A stretch of DNA of 36,489 bases, from positions 1 to 36,489 of the forward strand of contig CAIMLU010000029.1 of NCBI GenBank assembly GCA_903842365.1, written 5' to 3'. Position 1 is the stretch's first letter; the number at the start of each line of letters is the position of its first letter. Of the stretch, positions 1 to 6,436 are shown piece after piece. The position numbers and the translations under genes are program-made. Below the pieces are notes generated by a model. That model was not told where the DNA came from. It ran no database searches and saw nothing but the letters and a program-made list of their open reading frames with translations. Source of the stretch: an uncultured bacterium. GTDB lineage: Bacteria; Patescibacteriota; Minisyncoccia; Phycocordibacterales; UBA6065.

Positions 1-122
1 CTGTATATGGTTTTCTCGTGTACCCCATGATCAAGCGATGCTTGGGCAACGGTGACACCATCGATTTTGATACGGTTAATGATTTGCTCCTTGAGGTCAG
101 GAGCTACCCGTGGTTTTTTCAT
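1..122 (-). CDS. Transposase N-terminal part (OrfA-like helix-turn-helix), cut by window edge
   Basis: Reading the minus strand from the ATG at 122 gives an open frame running off the window start, beginning MKKPRVAPDLKEQIINRIK and continuing with a helix-turn-helix (VTVAQASLDHGVHEKTIY). This layout, basic start then HTH that recognises DNA ends, is typical of the first protein of IS3-like or related DDE elements; the family name is inferred from the pattern. Only 40 codons are visible, so the catalytic part lies outside. The start sits about 60 bp inside a likely insertion-sequence terminus (see 1-184), the usual arrangement for such a transposase. Confidence is good for a transposase-type HTH protein and low for the exact family. 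Confidence 0.6.
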   Translation of the reverse strand, partial: MKKPRVAPDLKEQIINRIKIDGVTVAQASLDHGVHEKTIY

Positions 123-184
123 ATGCGTGTATATTATGTGATTAAGTATACAGAATGGGTGTCAAAAATTTGGGGTCCGGGCCA
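1..184 (-). mobile_element. End of an insertion sequence, rest outside window
   Basis: The stretch from about 184 back to 122, read on the minus strand, starts TGGCCCGGACCCC and continues into an A/T-rich segment before the transposase start. A TG-initial terminus of this kind is expected for an IS3-like inverted repeat. The matching terminus and any target duplication are outside the window, so the exact boundary near 184 is an estimate. Confidence 0.5.
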
Positions 185-529
185 CTCTGTGGCGTGAAGG
201 CATCGAACAAGGGCCCAGGTCTTCAGTTTCGGCGTTTTGCGAAAGCAATCAGTGAGAAGGGGTATGGCTACGAGGTTAATAACCTTTTGGCACACTACTT
301 CGATTACTGGTCTCAGTTTGTAACTCCTGTTGTTGATCGTGACAACGCGGTGCAAACAGCTTGTCTCGAGATTGATAGGTTTGTTAACCTTATGGTGAGT
401 GAGAAGCTTAACCTTCCACCTCCACGGGGTGAACTTACTGAGGCATATTTACATCGCCTGGTGTATACTTGTAATGCAGATATTTACGAGATACGTAAGG
501 TGATACAAGCATGCAAAACACAACCATAG
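155..529 (+). CDS. Hypothetical protein, probably 5'-truncated by IS insertion
   Basis: An open frame of 124 residues whose product I do not recognise. The first ten residues (MGVKNLGSGP) are encoded by the insertion-sequence terminus, and an in-frame stop lies at 143-145, so the native N-terminus is probably lost and this start may be fortuitous. From about residue 22 on the sequence looks like an ordinary soluble helical protein (FRRFAKAISEKGYGYEVNNL, then DRFVNLMVSEKL). No membrane segment or catalytic motif is visible. Its last 19 nt overlap the following peptidase gene in another frame, so the two were probably cotranscribed before the insertion. It could now be a pseudogene. Confidence 0.5.
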   Translation: MGVKNLGSGPLCGVKASNKGPGLQFRRFAKAISEKGYGYEVNNLLAHYFDYWSQFVTPVVDRDNAVQTACLEIDRFVNLMVSEKLNLPPPRGELTEAYLHRLVYTCNADIYEIRKVIQACKTQP

Positions 530-1206
530 AAAAGAGAATATATTTGTCGGGGGGAGGCAGCGAAAAGCAGTCTTTTTCCCTCGACAAATTTTTTTTTGAC
601 GCCATACCTAAAAATGGAAAATTTCTCTACGTACCAATAGCATTACGTGGGCATAAACTTTATCCTACGGCACATATTTGGATGAGAAGTGTTGTTGACC
701 TCCACGATAGAAAGGATGTTACGTTTGAAACGATGGATGATCCTTCAAAATATTCACATGCTGATTTAAGTGCCTTTAGTGGTATTTACATAGGTGGGGG
801 AAATACATGGGGTCTCATCAAGGAATTCAAGGAATCTGGTTTTTCTAAAGTACTTATCGACTATCACAATAATGGTGGGGTTGTGTATGGTGGTAGTGCG
901 GGTGCGATCATTCTTGGTAAAAGAATTGATACCCACGATGATCAAAATAAGGTTGGTGTAACCGATATGTCTGGGTTTGATGTTTTGAATGGGTATTCAA
1001 TCGCATGTCATTTTAAAGGTGAACAGGAAGAGCGATTTAAGCTGTGGTCAAAAGAGAAAGCATTGCCAATTATTTGTCTTGCTGAAGAAACGGGGATCAT
1101 GATAAGTGGGTCAACGTTGTGTTGTAAGGGTGCTCTCCCTTGTGTTGTGTATTATCCTGACAGTTCAATAAAACACATTGCTCCTGATGAGAGCATGTCT
1201 CTGTAG
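511..1206 (+). CDS. Peptidase E-like protein (peptidase family S51)
   Basis: A 231-residue soluble protein of the size usual for S51 peptidases, the family of aspartyl dipeptidase PepE and cyanophycinase. It has the family glycine-rich strand IYIGGGNTWGL near residues 90-100 and the nucleophile elbow GGSAGA with the presumed catalytic serine at residue 129; a later His (ACHFKG) fits the catalytic region. S51 enzymes cleave Asp-X dipeptides or related acidic peptides in the cytoplasm; the substrate here cannot be told from sequence. The ATG at 511 lies inside the end of the upstream gene. A strong hairpin follows at 1240-1269, shared with the convergent gene. Confidence 0.75.
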   Translation: MQNTTIEKRIYLSGGGSEKQSFSLDKFFFDAIPKNGKFLYVPIALRGHKLYPTAHIWMRSVVDLHDRKDVTFETMDDPSKYSHADLSAFSGIYIGGGNTWGLIKEFKESGFSKVLIDYHNNGGVVYGGSAGAIILGKRIDTHDDQNKVGVTDMSGFDVLNGYSIACHFKGEQEERFKLWSKEKALPIICLAEETGIMISGSTLCCKGALPCVVYYPDSSIKHIAPDESMSL

Positions 1207-1239
1207 GATAGATTTTTTTTCACTGCATCTAATTAAAAA

Positions 1240-1269
1240 GCACCCGCGATCATTTCTGATTGTGGGTGC
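1240..1269 (-). terminator. Intrinsic terminator between convergent genes
   Basis: The arms 1240-1252 and 1257-1269 pair over 13 positions (GCACCCGCGATCA with TGATTGTGGGTGC, allowing G-U) around a TTTC loop. Read on the minus strand it is followed by TTTTTAATT, so it mainly ends the methionine adenosyltransferase mRNA, whose stop is 8 bp away. It may also stop transcription from the plus strand. Confidence 0.8.
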
Positions 1270-1276
1270 GTTCGTA

Positions 1277-2536
1277 TTAATACAGGTTAAGCTCTCCGCT
1301 CACTATCTTGCGGGTTACTTCACCGGCATTGGCAAGATTCTTCTCGAGTATCACCTCGATCATCTGTTTTTGAGTCGGCGAGGGTAATACCCCACACACC
1401 TCAATACATGCTGACCATGGATCCGTTAAGCTTCTCCCCATTTGAGAGGTGAGGTACACATATGTTTCGAGTCCGGTGAGATCAAAGATCTCTTTGGAAA
1501 CAAGAGCGCATATTGCCGTGTATACCTTTCCAACATGGTAGACGGGATTCTTACCGCAACAAGCCTCCATTGTCATTCGCCGAGTGAACGGTATGACTCC
1601 GTTGTACCTGTTACCTCTGCCCACAACACCTTCGTCGCCACTTTCGATTGCGCTTCCAGTGAGTGTGAGGTAGTAGTCTGACTTACTCGGATTATCTCTC
1701 GTATTGAGTGAAACGCTTACCTCAAACATTGGGTAATTTGATAGTATGAGTTTCTCCACGGTCTCCTTAAGGAATTCAAGTTTCTCAGCATAGAATTCCT
1801 TGGTCGATGTATGTGCAGCAACAAACGGGATGCAAACAGTGACATCGAGCTTCTTTCCGAGCCTTCTCGCCATCACCTTAATGTCGGTGCCGACGTACGG
1901 GTAAAGTTTTTTGAATTCTTTACCGTTCAGGGTCGTCTCGATGAGTATCACTATTTTCTCAGTATTGCTGAGCGGGCTATACCCAACCGCCGTTGATGTA
2001 TCGTTTGATCTCAAACTGTTGTCATGGAAGACGCCAAACTCTTTCTTTGGTATTTCGAAGAAGAATTGGCGTTCATTTTGTGTCGAGCCGTCAGCGTCAT
2101 ACACGACGCCGGGGCCGGGTGCAAAATGAGTGTTGTCGATGATTGTGAGCCATTCATCAACATTGAGGAGGGGTAGTACATTTCCGAAATGTTCACGTAC
2201 GACCTCCTTGACGATATCGAGGTAGGGGATGGATTCTTTCTGGAACGTCCTAGTGAATCGGCAGTTGAGATACAGTCTGATTGGCTTCTGCATCTCACCG
2301 CCACCAAACATAACCTTTGACGACCCTCCCGAGAGAGCGATTTTATCAACCATGTGCCGCAGGATTGTTCCGTAGTGCTTAAGGCAATACAGGGAATAAG
2401 CTTGAGACACTTTCTCTGCAATTGTGTCGCAGAAGGTATCGGGATGACCGATGCCTTTACGCTCAACTACTTCGAATTCAGTTTCATCAATACGTGGAAG
2501 ACCTGAGGAATAGATGAGTAGATTTTCCTTCTTCAT
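1277..2536 (-). CDS. mat: S-adenosylmethionine synthetase, archaeal type
   Basis: Makes S-adenosylmethionine from methionine and ATP in the cytoplasm. At 419 residues it matches the archaeal methionine adenosyltransferase family (Pfam AdoMet_Synthase, PF01941) rather than bacterial MetK. Visible family motifs are KGIGHPDTFCDTIAEKVS near the N-terminus, SGGSSKVMFGGGEM, FAPGPGVVYDADGSTQ, LTGSAIESGDEGVVGRGNR and HVGKVYTAICALVS. The ATG at 2536 is supported by an AGGAG ribosome-binding site about 10 nt upstream, one of the few clear Shine-Dalgarno sequences in this window. It is a single-gene unit with its own promoter (2599-2625) and terminator (1240-1269). Archaeal-type enzymes are known in some bacteria, so this is a lineage marker rather than a recent oddity. 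Confidence 0.93.
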   Translation of the reverse strand: MKKENLLIYSSGLPRIDETEFEVVERKGIGHPDTFCDTIAEKVSQAYSLYCLKHYGTILRHMVDKIALSGGSSKVMFGGGEMQKPIRLYLNCRFTRTFQKESIPYLDIVKEVVREHFGNVLPLLNVDEWLTIIDNTHFAPGPGVVYDADGSTQNERQFFFEIPKKEFGVFHDNSLRSNDTSTAVGYSPLSNTEKIVILIETTLNGKEFKKLYPYVGTDIKVMARRLGKKLDVTVCIPFVAAHTSTKEFYAEKLEFLKETVEKLILSNYPMFEVSVSLNTRDNPSKSDYYLTLTGSAIESGDEGVVGRGNRYNGVIPFTRRMTMEACCGKNPVYHVGKVYTAICALVSKEIFDLTGLETYVYLTSQMGRSLTDPWSACIEVCGVLPSPTQKQMIEVILEKNLANAGEVTRKIVSGELNLY

Positions 2537-2598
2537 GCGTTTATTTCTCCTTGAAATGGGTTGTTTTGTGAATGTGCGTTTTTTGTACCTGTCATGAA

Positions 2599-2625
2599 AC
2601 TATAATGCGTTTTGCATTATGTCAA
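2599..2625 (-). promoter_or_regulatory. Promoter of the mat gene with a palindrome between the boxes
   Basis: On the minus strand TTGACA (2625-2620) is followed after 15 nt by TATAGT (2604-2599). The spacer holds a perfect inverted repeat, ATAATGC-N5-GCATTAT, at 2602-2620. A dyad in this position is where a repressor would act, but the binding protein is unknown and the 15-nt spacing is short. Confidence 0.5.
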
Positions 2626-2647
2626 TGTTTGTTGGTGGAATGTAAAA

Positions 2648-2675
2648 TCTCACGCAAACATAGTGTTGCGTGAGA
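2648..2675 (-). terminator. Terminator of the small membrane protein gene
   Basis: A perfect 10-bp hairpin (TCTCACGCAA / TTGCGTGAGA, 8-nt loop). On the minus strand it is followed by TTTT. It lies 20 bp past the stop of the 50-residue gene at 2695-2847. Confidence 0.7.
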
Positions 2676-2694
2676 TCGTTAAGTTTTTTTGTTG

Positions 2695-2847
2695 TTATTT
2701 GAAAATAAGAATAGCGATGAGTATTGCCACGACTATTCCTACGATAATGATTTGTCGCTTGCTGAAGGTTACTGAATCGGGGTCGATTCCAATTTTCCTC
2801 AACTCGCGACGTTCTTCTGTAGCCTTGTCGTCGGGATCAAATTGCAT
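2695..2847 (-). CDS. Small single-pass membrane protein, 50 residues
   Basis: A short gene on the minus strand. Residues 1-29 are charged (MQFDPDDKATEERRELRKIG...), followed by one hydrophobic segment QIIIVGIVVAILIAILIF at about 32-49 and a final Lys. This predicts a cytoplasmic N-terminal tail and a C-terminal membrane anchor. Support for it being real comes from the clean stop followed 20 bp later by a strong terminator on the same strand and from the coherent charged-then-hydrophobic composition. No good Shine-Dalgarno sequence precedes the ATG. Function is unknown. Confidence 0.6.
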   Translation of the reverse strand: MQFDPDDKATEERRELRKIGIDPDSVTFSKRQIIIVGIVVAILIAILIFK

Positions 2848-3124
2848 TTGATGAGAAAGAAATGCAGGTGAAAGACTTTATGACACCTTCATAAATACCA
2901 ATCTTACACTTTGGTATAAAAATAGTCTTTTTATTGAATTGTTGCAATTGATTTTGAGTTATTTTTTAGGTTGATGAGAAGGGGATAACCCCTCTACACA
3001 TCACCCCCTAACGAAGCTACAGTACCGACACGTCCCCATAAGGACGTGTCGTATGTGTATATATACCCTCATATCACTCACCATCTCTCGAATATTCCTC
3101 TTCTCCACAGAGTCTCTCTTTCCG
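2848..3124. other. Intergenic stretch with two inverted repeats
   Basis: No gene seen. It contains an inverted repeat ATACCAA-N9-TTGGTAT at 2895-2917, upstream of the small membrane protein gene and possibly an operator, and a perfect 10-bp hairpin CGACACGTCC / GGACGTGTCG at 3026-3051. The latter lies downstream of the DUF5681 gene but lacks a T-run on either side, so a terminator role is uncertain. Confidence 0.5.
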
Positions 3125-3406
3125 CTATTTCGCTTTACCGTACATATGATCATAGAAGAGCTTGGTCATCTTTGGGTTTCCCTTTGCCACCTCTATAACA
3201 AGCCTCTCCCATATAAGCTCTTCATACGTTCTCATCTTACCCCCAATCTTAACCTTCTGCTTCAGTACCTCCCTAATCATAGTATTAAAATCCTGCTGAC
3301 CCTTAGGGCGTCCTTTGGTGTTACGCCTCGGGTCATGACCTGACTTGAATGGCTTGAGTGTTTGGAGATTAGACATACGTGGTGGGGTAGTAAACCATGC
3401 TCTCAT
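3125..3406 (-). CDS. DUF5681-like small basic protein
   Basis: A 93-residue basic protein. The segment LKPFKSGHDPRRNTKGRPKG (residues 17-36) matches the hallmark KPGQSGNPKGRPKG-type start of DUF5681 proteins, often found in phage-related or mobile regions; function is not established. The rest is helical (MIREVLKQKVKIGGKMRTYEELIW...). A second Met at residue 11 (codon at 3376) starts only six residues ahead of the conserved segment and is an equally good start; neither has a clear ribosome-binding site. It stands alone on the minus strand. Confidence 0.6.
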   Translation of the reverse strand: MRAWFTTPPRMSNLQTLKPFKSGHDPRRNTKGRPKGQQDFNTMIREVLKQKVKIGGKMRTYEELIWERLVIEVAKGNPKMTKLFYDHMYGKAK

Positions 3407-3457
3407 ATAAGGAGGGTGTGGTTCTCTGTAGTATAGTCCTTTTCCCTTATACCGAAA

Positions 3458-3582
3458 ACCTGTTTTTTCACAGTAAAATCACAGTAAAAACAGGTGAAGC
3501 CCGAGACACTTTTTACCCACAAACACGGTGTATTGCATACGGGTGAAGTGCCTGTTTTTCACCTGATTATTCAGGTGAAAAA
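3458..3582. repeat. Repeat cluster: inverted repeat, 10-bp tandem repeat and hairpin
   Basis: ACCTGTTTTT (3458-3467) is the inverse complement of 3486-3495. Between them CACAGTAAAA occurs twice (3469-3478 and 3480-3489), an 11-bp period. Farther on, 3555-3566 and 3571-3582 form a perfect 12-bp hairpin (TTTTTCACCTGA, TTAT loop). The sequence CCTGTTTTT plus CAC occurs in both parts. This could be a protein-binding region or the remnant of a replication or recombination site; no gene lies here. Confidence 0.5.
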
Positions 3583-3653
3583 TCGCTACCAAAAAAAGCG
3601 AGGTCTATATTCTCACTAGTTTCTTTCTAGTGAAAACCCACATATTCTAGGTT

Positions 3654-3667
3654 AGACCAAGAGGGGT
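3654..3667 (+). repeat. Candidate left attachment core, 14-bp direct repeat
   Basis: AGACCAAGAGGGGT occurs here and at 16552-16565, same orientation, bracketing a 12.9-kb block that contains a serine recombinase and several defence-like genes. Joining the left flank of this copy to the right flank of the other gives a site with partial dyad symmetry (GGT..GACC / GGTC.ACC). A 14-bp repeat somewhere in 36 kb can arise by chance; only the placement makes it interesting. Confidence 0.35.
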
Positions 3668-3780
3668 GGAACAGGTGGGTGATTAGGTTATGAAATATGG
3701 CTCAACGGTCTTGCTCGGGCATTACGAGACCAGACATTGCAGCCAAGTCGAGTGATAGTGTATCGCTCGAGAAGGGTACA

Positions 3781-3818
3781 AACAAAAGCATCAGCCTAGT
3801 GTGGCTGATGCTTTTGTT
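3781..3818. terminator. Strong 16-bp hairpin, probable bidirectional terminator
   Basis: AACAAAAGCATCAGCC (3781-3796) is the exact inverse complement of 3803-3818, with a 6-nt loop; the distal arm ends CTTTTGTT followed by TAATTAA. It isolates the operon starting at 4001 from upstream transcription. Confidence 0.7.
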
Positions 3819-3960
3819 TAATTAAGGTTTTACGAGCGTCTTGCGGGTATCTCTCCAAGTTTGGCTGCAATCCCGGACGTCTCTGAAACCAACAACCCTT
3901 TCGGTGAGTTTGTTTAAGTTTGATATAAATCATATTTGAGCATTTCTTTTAATGTTAGAT

Positions 3961-4002
3961 ATGGGGGTATAATGAATATTATTGGCTAAATAAAACCCCC
4001 AT
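3961..4002 (+). promoter_or_regulatory. Promoter of the 4001-6394 operon with inverted repeat
   Basis: A TATAAT box at 3968-3973 lies 27 bp before the ATG at 4001; no good -35 box is visible. ATGGGGGT (3961-3968) and ACCCCCAT (3995-4002) form an exact inverted repeat that touches both the -10 box and the start codon, a possible repressor site. No Shine-Dalgarno sequence precedes the ATG. Confidence 0.5.
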
Positions 4003-4219
4003 GGCAGACGATAAGAAAAATGTAGGGAAAGAGGATGATAATCTAATTAGCTTCAAACAGAGATATGAAGTGGATTATGCTGTGAATCAGCTTAAGAAGC
4101 AGTTTCCTGATGAGTCGAAGAAAGACATAAAGGAAGCTCTTTTCGATGCGGCAAAAAAGATTCGTCCAAGTGAAGGGAGGAAAAAGATTATGCAGCAAGC
4201 ACGTAAAAACTTAATTTAA
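4001..4219 (+). CDS. Small charged hypothetical protein, first gene of Shedu operon
   Basis: A 72-residue soluble protein, rich in Lys, Glu and Asp, predicted mostly helical (MADDKKNVGKEDD..., KDIKEALFDAAKKIRPSEGRKK). I do not recognise a family. The second half (QFPDESKKDIKEALFDAAKKI) resembles a small helical bundle such as a DNA- or protein-binding module, but no motif proves this. It begins 27 bp after a TATAAT box and its stop TAA shares one base with the ATG of the next gene (TAATG), which indicates translational coupling. It is read as a component or regulator of the four-gene unit ending in SduA. Confidence 0.6.
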   Translation: MADDKKNVGKEDDNLISFKQRYEVDYAVNQLKKQFPDESKKDIKEALFDAAKKIRPSEGRKKIMQQARKNLI

Positions 4220-4641
4220 TGGTGCAATTTTTTTCTGATAATTTCGCATCTTTTCTAAATATAGGTCTTTTGATTGGTTGGCTTGCCACAACCATCAGTT
4301 GGTATATGGATGGGGTTCGTCAACAAAAACAAGCGTTAATTGATGTGAGGCGTAATACATATGGGAGACTTGTTGCTGCGTTAAAAGAACGAGGTAATTA
4401 TCCCGGTTTTGATTTTAATCGTCCTCTAGATGAGGTTGTTGAGAAGAAAAAAGAAGAAGAACGCAGAGTGTGGTCTGAAAAAAATAAAGTAGTGAAAGGG
4501 ATTGCTTCAGAGGCTCTGTTATTAGCGTCTGATAATGATTTGATTCAAAAACTCGAAGTTATTTCCGCAGATTTTTCTCTTCTTGACCATGCGGTGAAAT
4601 GTGAAGATTTATTAAGTTTACTGAAGAAGGATTTAAAATAA
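4219..4641 (+). CDS. Membrane-anchored hypothetical protein in Shedu operon
   Basis: A 140-residue protein with one hydrophobic segment at about residues 9-30 (FASFLNIGLLIGWLATTISWYM) and a long charged cytoplasmic part containing a probable coiled coil (LDEVVEKKKEEERRVWSEKNKVV, about residues 74-96). Family not recognised. The ATG overlaps the stop of the preceding gene by one base. A membrane tether next to a HEPN-like protein and a Shedu nuclease suggests it anchors or senses for the system, but this is inference from position only. Confidence 0.65.
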   Translation: MVQFFSDNFASFLNIGLLIGWLATTISWYMDGVRQQKQALIDVRRNTYGRLVAALKERGNYPGFDFNRPLDEVVEKKKEEERRVWSEKNKVVKGIASEALLLASDNDLIQKLEVISADFSLLDHAVKCEDLLSLLKKDLK

Positions 4642-4662
4642 AAACTCAATCATCAGGTTTAT

Positions 4663-5217
4663 ATGGAGATAACAAAATTCCAGGCAGCGGAGTTTCAATT
4701 GATTACTGCGATTGATCTCTATTTTAAGGATAAGGACCCTGTTTCTGTTCATACCCTGGTACGATCAGCTCATGAAATTTTCAATTGTCTCTGTGAACAT
4801 AGTGGTCTGGAGAGGAGTGTTGTCGAACAAAGTGCTGCTGAATTCGTTAAACCAGAACTCAAGAAAGATTTTTTTAAGAAAATAAATGAAGCCAGGAACT
4901 TTTTTAAACATGCGGAAAATGACCCTGAGGCAACTCTGAGTTGGAACCCATATCTTTCAACCTTTTTTATCTGGGACGCCACTTGTCTTTATAGGCGACT
5001 TTGTCCTGGGGAGATGCCCTGTGAAATTCTTATTTTTTCAGCGTTCTTTAGAGTCCAGCACAGTGAGCTTTGGAAAGACAAATCACCCCTTGATTGCGAG
5101 ATACCAGGTGCAAAAGAAGAATTAAAAAACATAAGCAAAAGAGATGCTTATGATATTTTATTGAGTCAGTGTAAACACGGAGGCAAAGCATTACCTAATT
5201 TAACCTTTTTGTTATGA
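4663..5217 (+). CDS. HEPN-like protein, candidate RNase, in Shedu operon
   Basis: A 184-residue helical protein. It contains an Arg-x4-His motif, ARNFFKHAENDP, with R78 and H83, the catalytic signature of HEPN ribonucleases found in many toxin and phage-defence proteins. The N-terminal part (FQAAEFQLITAIDLYFKDKDPVSVHTLVRSA) resembles the helical start of such proteins. It could be a non-enzymatic relative, since the motif alone does not prove activity. It starts 21 bp after the membrane protein gene and ends 7 bp before sduA, so the genes are likely cotranscribed; its last codons also hold a promoter-like box for sduA. Confidence 0.6.
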   Translation: MEITKFQAAEFQLITAIDLYFKDKDPVSVHTLVRSAHEIFNCLCEHSGLERSVVEQSAAEFVKPELKKDFFKKINEARNFFKHAENDPEATLSWNPYLSTFFIWDATCLYRRLCPGEMPCEILIFSAFFRVQHSELWKDKSPLDCEIPGAKEELKNISKRDAYDILLSQCKHGGKALPNLTFLL

Positions 5218-5218
5218 T
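5213..5218 (+). promoter_or_regulatory. Possible internal promoter box for sduA
   Basis: TATGAT lies 6 nt upstream of the sduA ATG, at the spacing seen before other starts in this window. It would give a leaderless sduA transcript in addition to readthrough. The -35 region (TTACCT, 16 nt upstream) is weak. Confidence 0.3.
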
Positions 5219-5224
5219 ATTGAT

Positions 5225-6394
5225 ATGATTGATATATTGGTTATTGATAATAACCTCGTTTTAAGATACTCAACAGAAAATCCATGGGTTATTGATAGGT
5301 CGCAGATCACAGACATAATTCCTATCAAAAAAAACCTGTTCGTGTTCTCAAAACACGATATTTTGAGGAGTGATAATACTTACGGTGAAGAAGTTGATTT
5401 CATTTTAGGAAAACTAAATGACGCAGGGTACTTTTATATTGAAGGAAAAAAACTTGAAATTGAACACGATGTATATTTATATAAAGATATTAATATCTCA
5501 GACCGTTTTTTTATAGGGGTACGAAATACTAGTATTTTTAGAGAAATTAGTAGTGTGGTTACACAGGATATTTATATTGGAGGACATCACCCTGAAGCGA
5601 TACCTGGTGACGATTTTTTGTTAATGCTGAAAGATTTTCCAAACCCATATGAAGTTGATAAGTATATTAAAGATAGATTGTCTTCTGTTTTGGAGAACTA
5701 TTTTGATTCAGCTTCTCATGTTCGTGGAAAATATGAAGCCTACATGAATAAAAGGAAAAGTATCCAAGGTGAAAATCTGACGAATTTATTTAGAGAAAAT
5801 GAGGTTGTTAAATATGAGTCAATCTTGGAGAAACTTAGATTCATGCTTGCGAATGAGAAAAAGTACAATGAAAAGCAATGGCAGGTTGAAATACTTCAAA
5901 TTATTTTGTTGTTATATCCAAAATATATTTACTCTTTTAAGGAGGCACCTGTTTATGATTCTTATAGAAAGACAGAGCGCAAAATCGATTTTTTGTTAGT
6001 AGATCCCAATGGAAATGTTGACATTATTGAGATTAAAAGACCAATGGGTGAGAAAATAATAACAAAAACACAATATAGGGATAATTTTATACCACTGAGG
6101 GAATTGTCTGGAACTGTAATGCAAGTCGAGAAGTATGTGTATCATCTAAGCAAGTCAGGCCAAGATGGAGAAAATAAATTGACAAAAAAGTACAAAAATA
6201 AAATTCCTCCCGGTTTTAAAATTAAAATAACCAATCCAAGTGGAATAATTATTATGGGTAGGGATAATCTGCTTTCCAGTGAGCAGAAGGATGATTTTGA
6301 GGTCGTGAAGAGAAAATATCGTAATGTAATTGATATTATAACTTATGATGATCTTTTGAGGAGGTTGGGATCTATCATTGTTGCCTTGAAATAG
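5225..6394 (+). CDS. sduA: Shedu anti-phage nuclease SduA (DUF4263)
   Basis: A 389-residue protein. The C-terminal half matches the Shedu/DUF4263 nuclease domain, a PD-(D/E)XK fold: KIDFLLVDPNGNVDIIEIKRP carries the presumed metal ligands D255, E269 and K271, followed by a Gln-containing helix (ELSGTVMQVEKYVYHL) and the family ending GIIIMGRDNL... and VIDIITYDDLLRRL. Shedu proteins protect bacteria against phages and act as nucleases when triggered. The N-terminal 180 residues form a separate, unrecognised domain, probably the sensor, as is typical because Shedu N-termini vary. Shedu is normally described as a single-gene system; here it follows three small genes on one transcript, which is unusual. 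It is convergent with the recombinase gene with only 42 bp between them. Confidence 0.85.
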   Translation: MIDILVIDNNLVLRYSTENPWVIDRSQITDIIPIKKNLFVFSKHDILRSDNTYGEEVDFILGKLNDAGYFYIEGKKLEIEHDVYLYKDINISDRFFIGVRNTSIFREISSVVTQDIYIGGHHPEAIPGDDFLLMLKDFPNPYEVDKYIKDRLSSVLENYFDSASHVRGKYEAYMNKRKSIQGENLTNLFRENEVVKYESILEKLRFMLANEKKYNEKQWQVEILQIILLLYPKYIYSFKEAPVYDSYRKTERKIDFLLVDPNGNVDIIEIKRPMGEKIITKTQYRDNFIPLRELSGTVMQVEKYVYHLSKSGQDGENKLTKKYKNKIPPGFKIKITNPSGIIIMGRDNLLSSEQKDDFEVVKRKYRNVIDIITYDDLLRRLGSIIVALK

Positions 6395-6436
6395 AATAAT
6401 AGATTACATATCAGGTCGAATAGGAAATGCTTATTG

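Larger units (their letters stand above)
3602..3820 (+). ncRNA. Candidate structured RNA or DNA with nested stems, unrecognised
   Basis: Successive pairings are seen: GGTCTA 3602-3607 with TAGACC 3653-3658, enclosing TCACTAG/CTAGTGA (3613-3633); GGTCTTG with CGAGACC (about 3708-3731); a 10-bp hairpin TCGAGTGATA/TATCGCTCGA at 3748-3770 with a 3-nt loop; and the terminator-like hairpin 3781-3818. An 11-bp arm ATTGCAGCCAA (3736-3746) pairs perfectly with 3861-3871 across that hairpin. No promoter was located. It matches no RNA family I know; it could equally be DNA structure at the edge of a mobile element. Confidence 0.35.

Noticed and set aside
2612-2851. Plus-strand 79-codon frame
   Set aside because: It is antisense to the 50-residue membrane protein gene and its terminator, which explain the sequence better.
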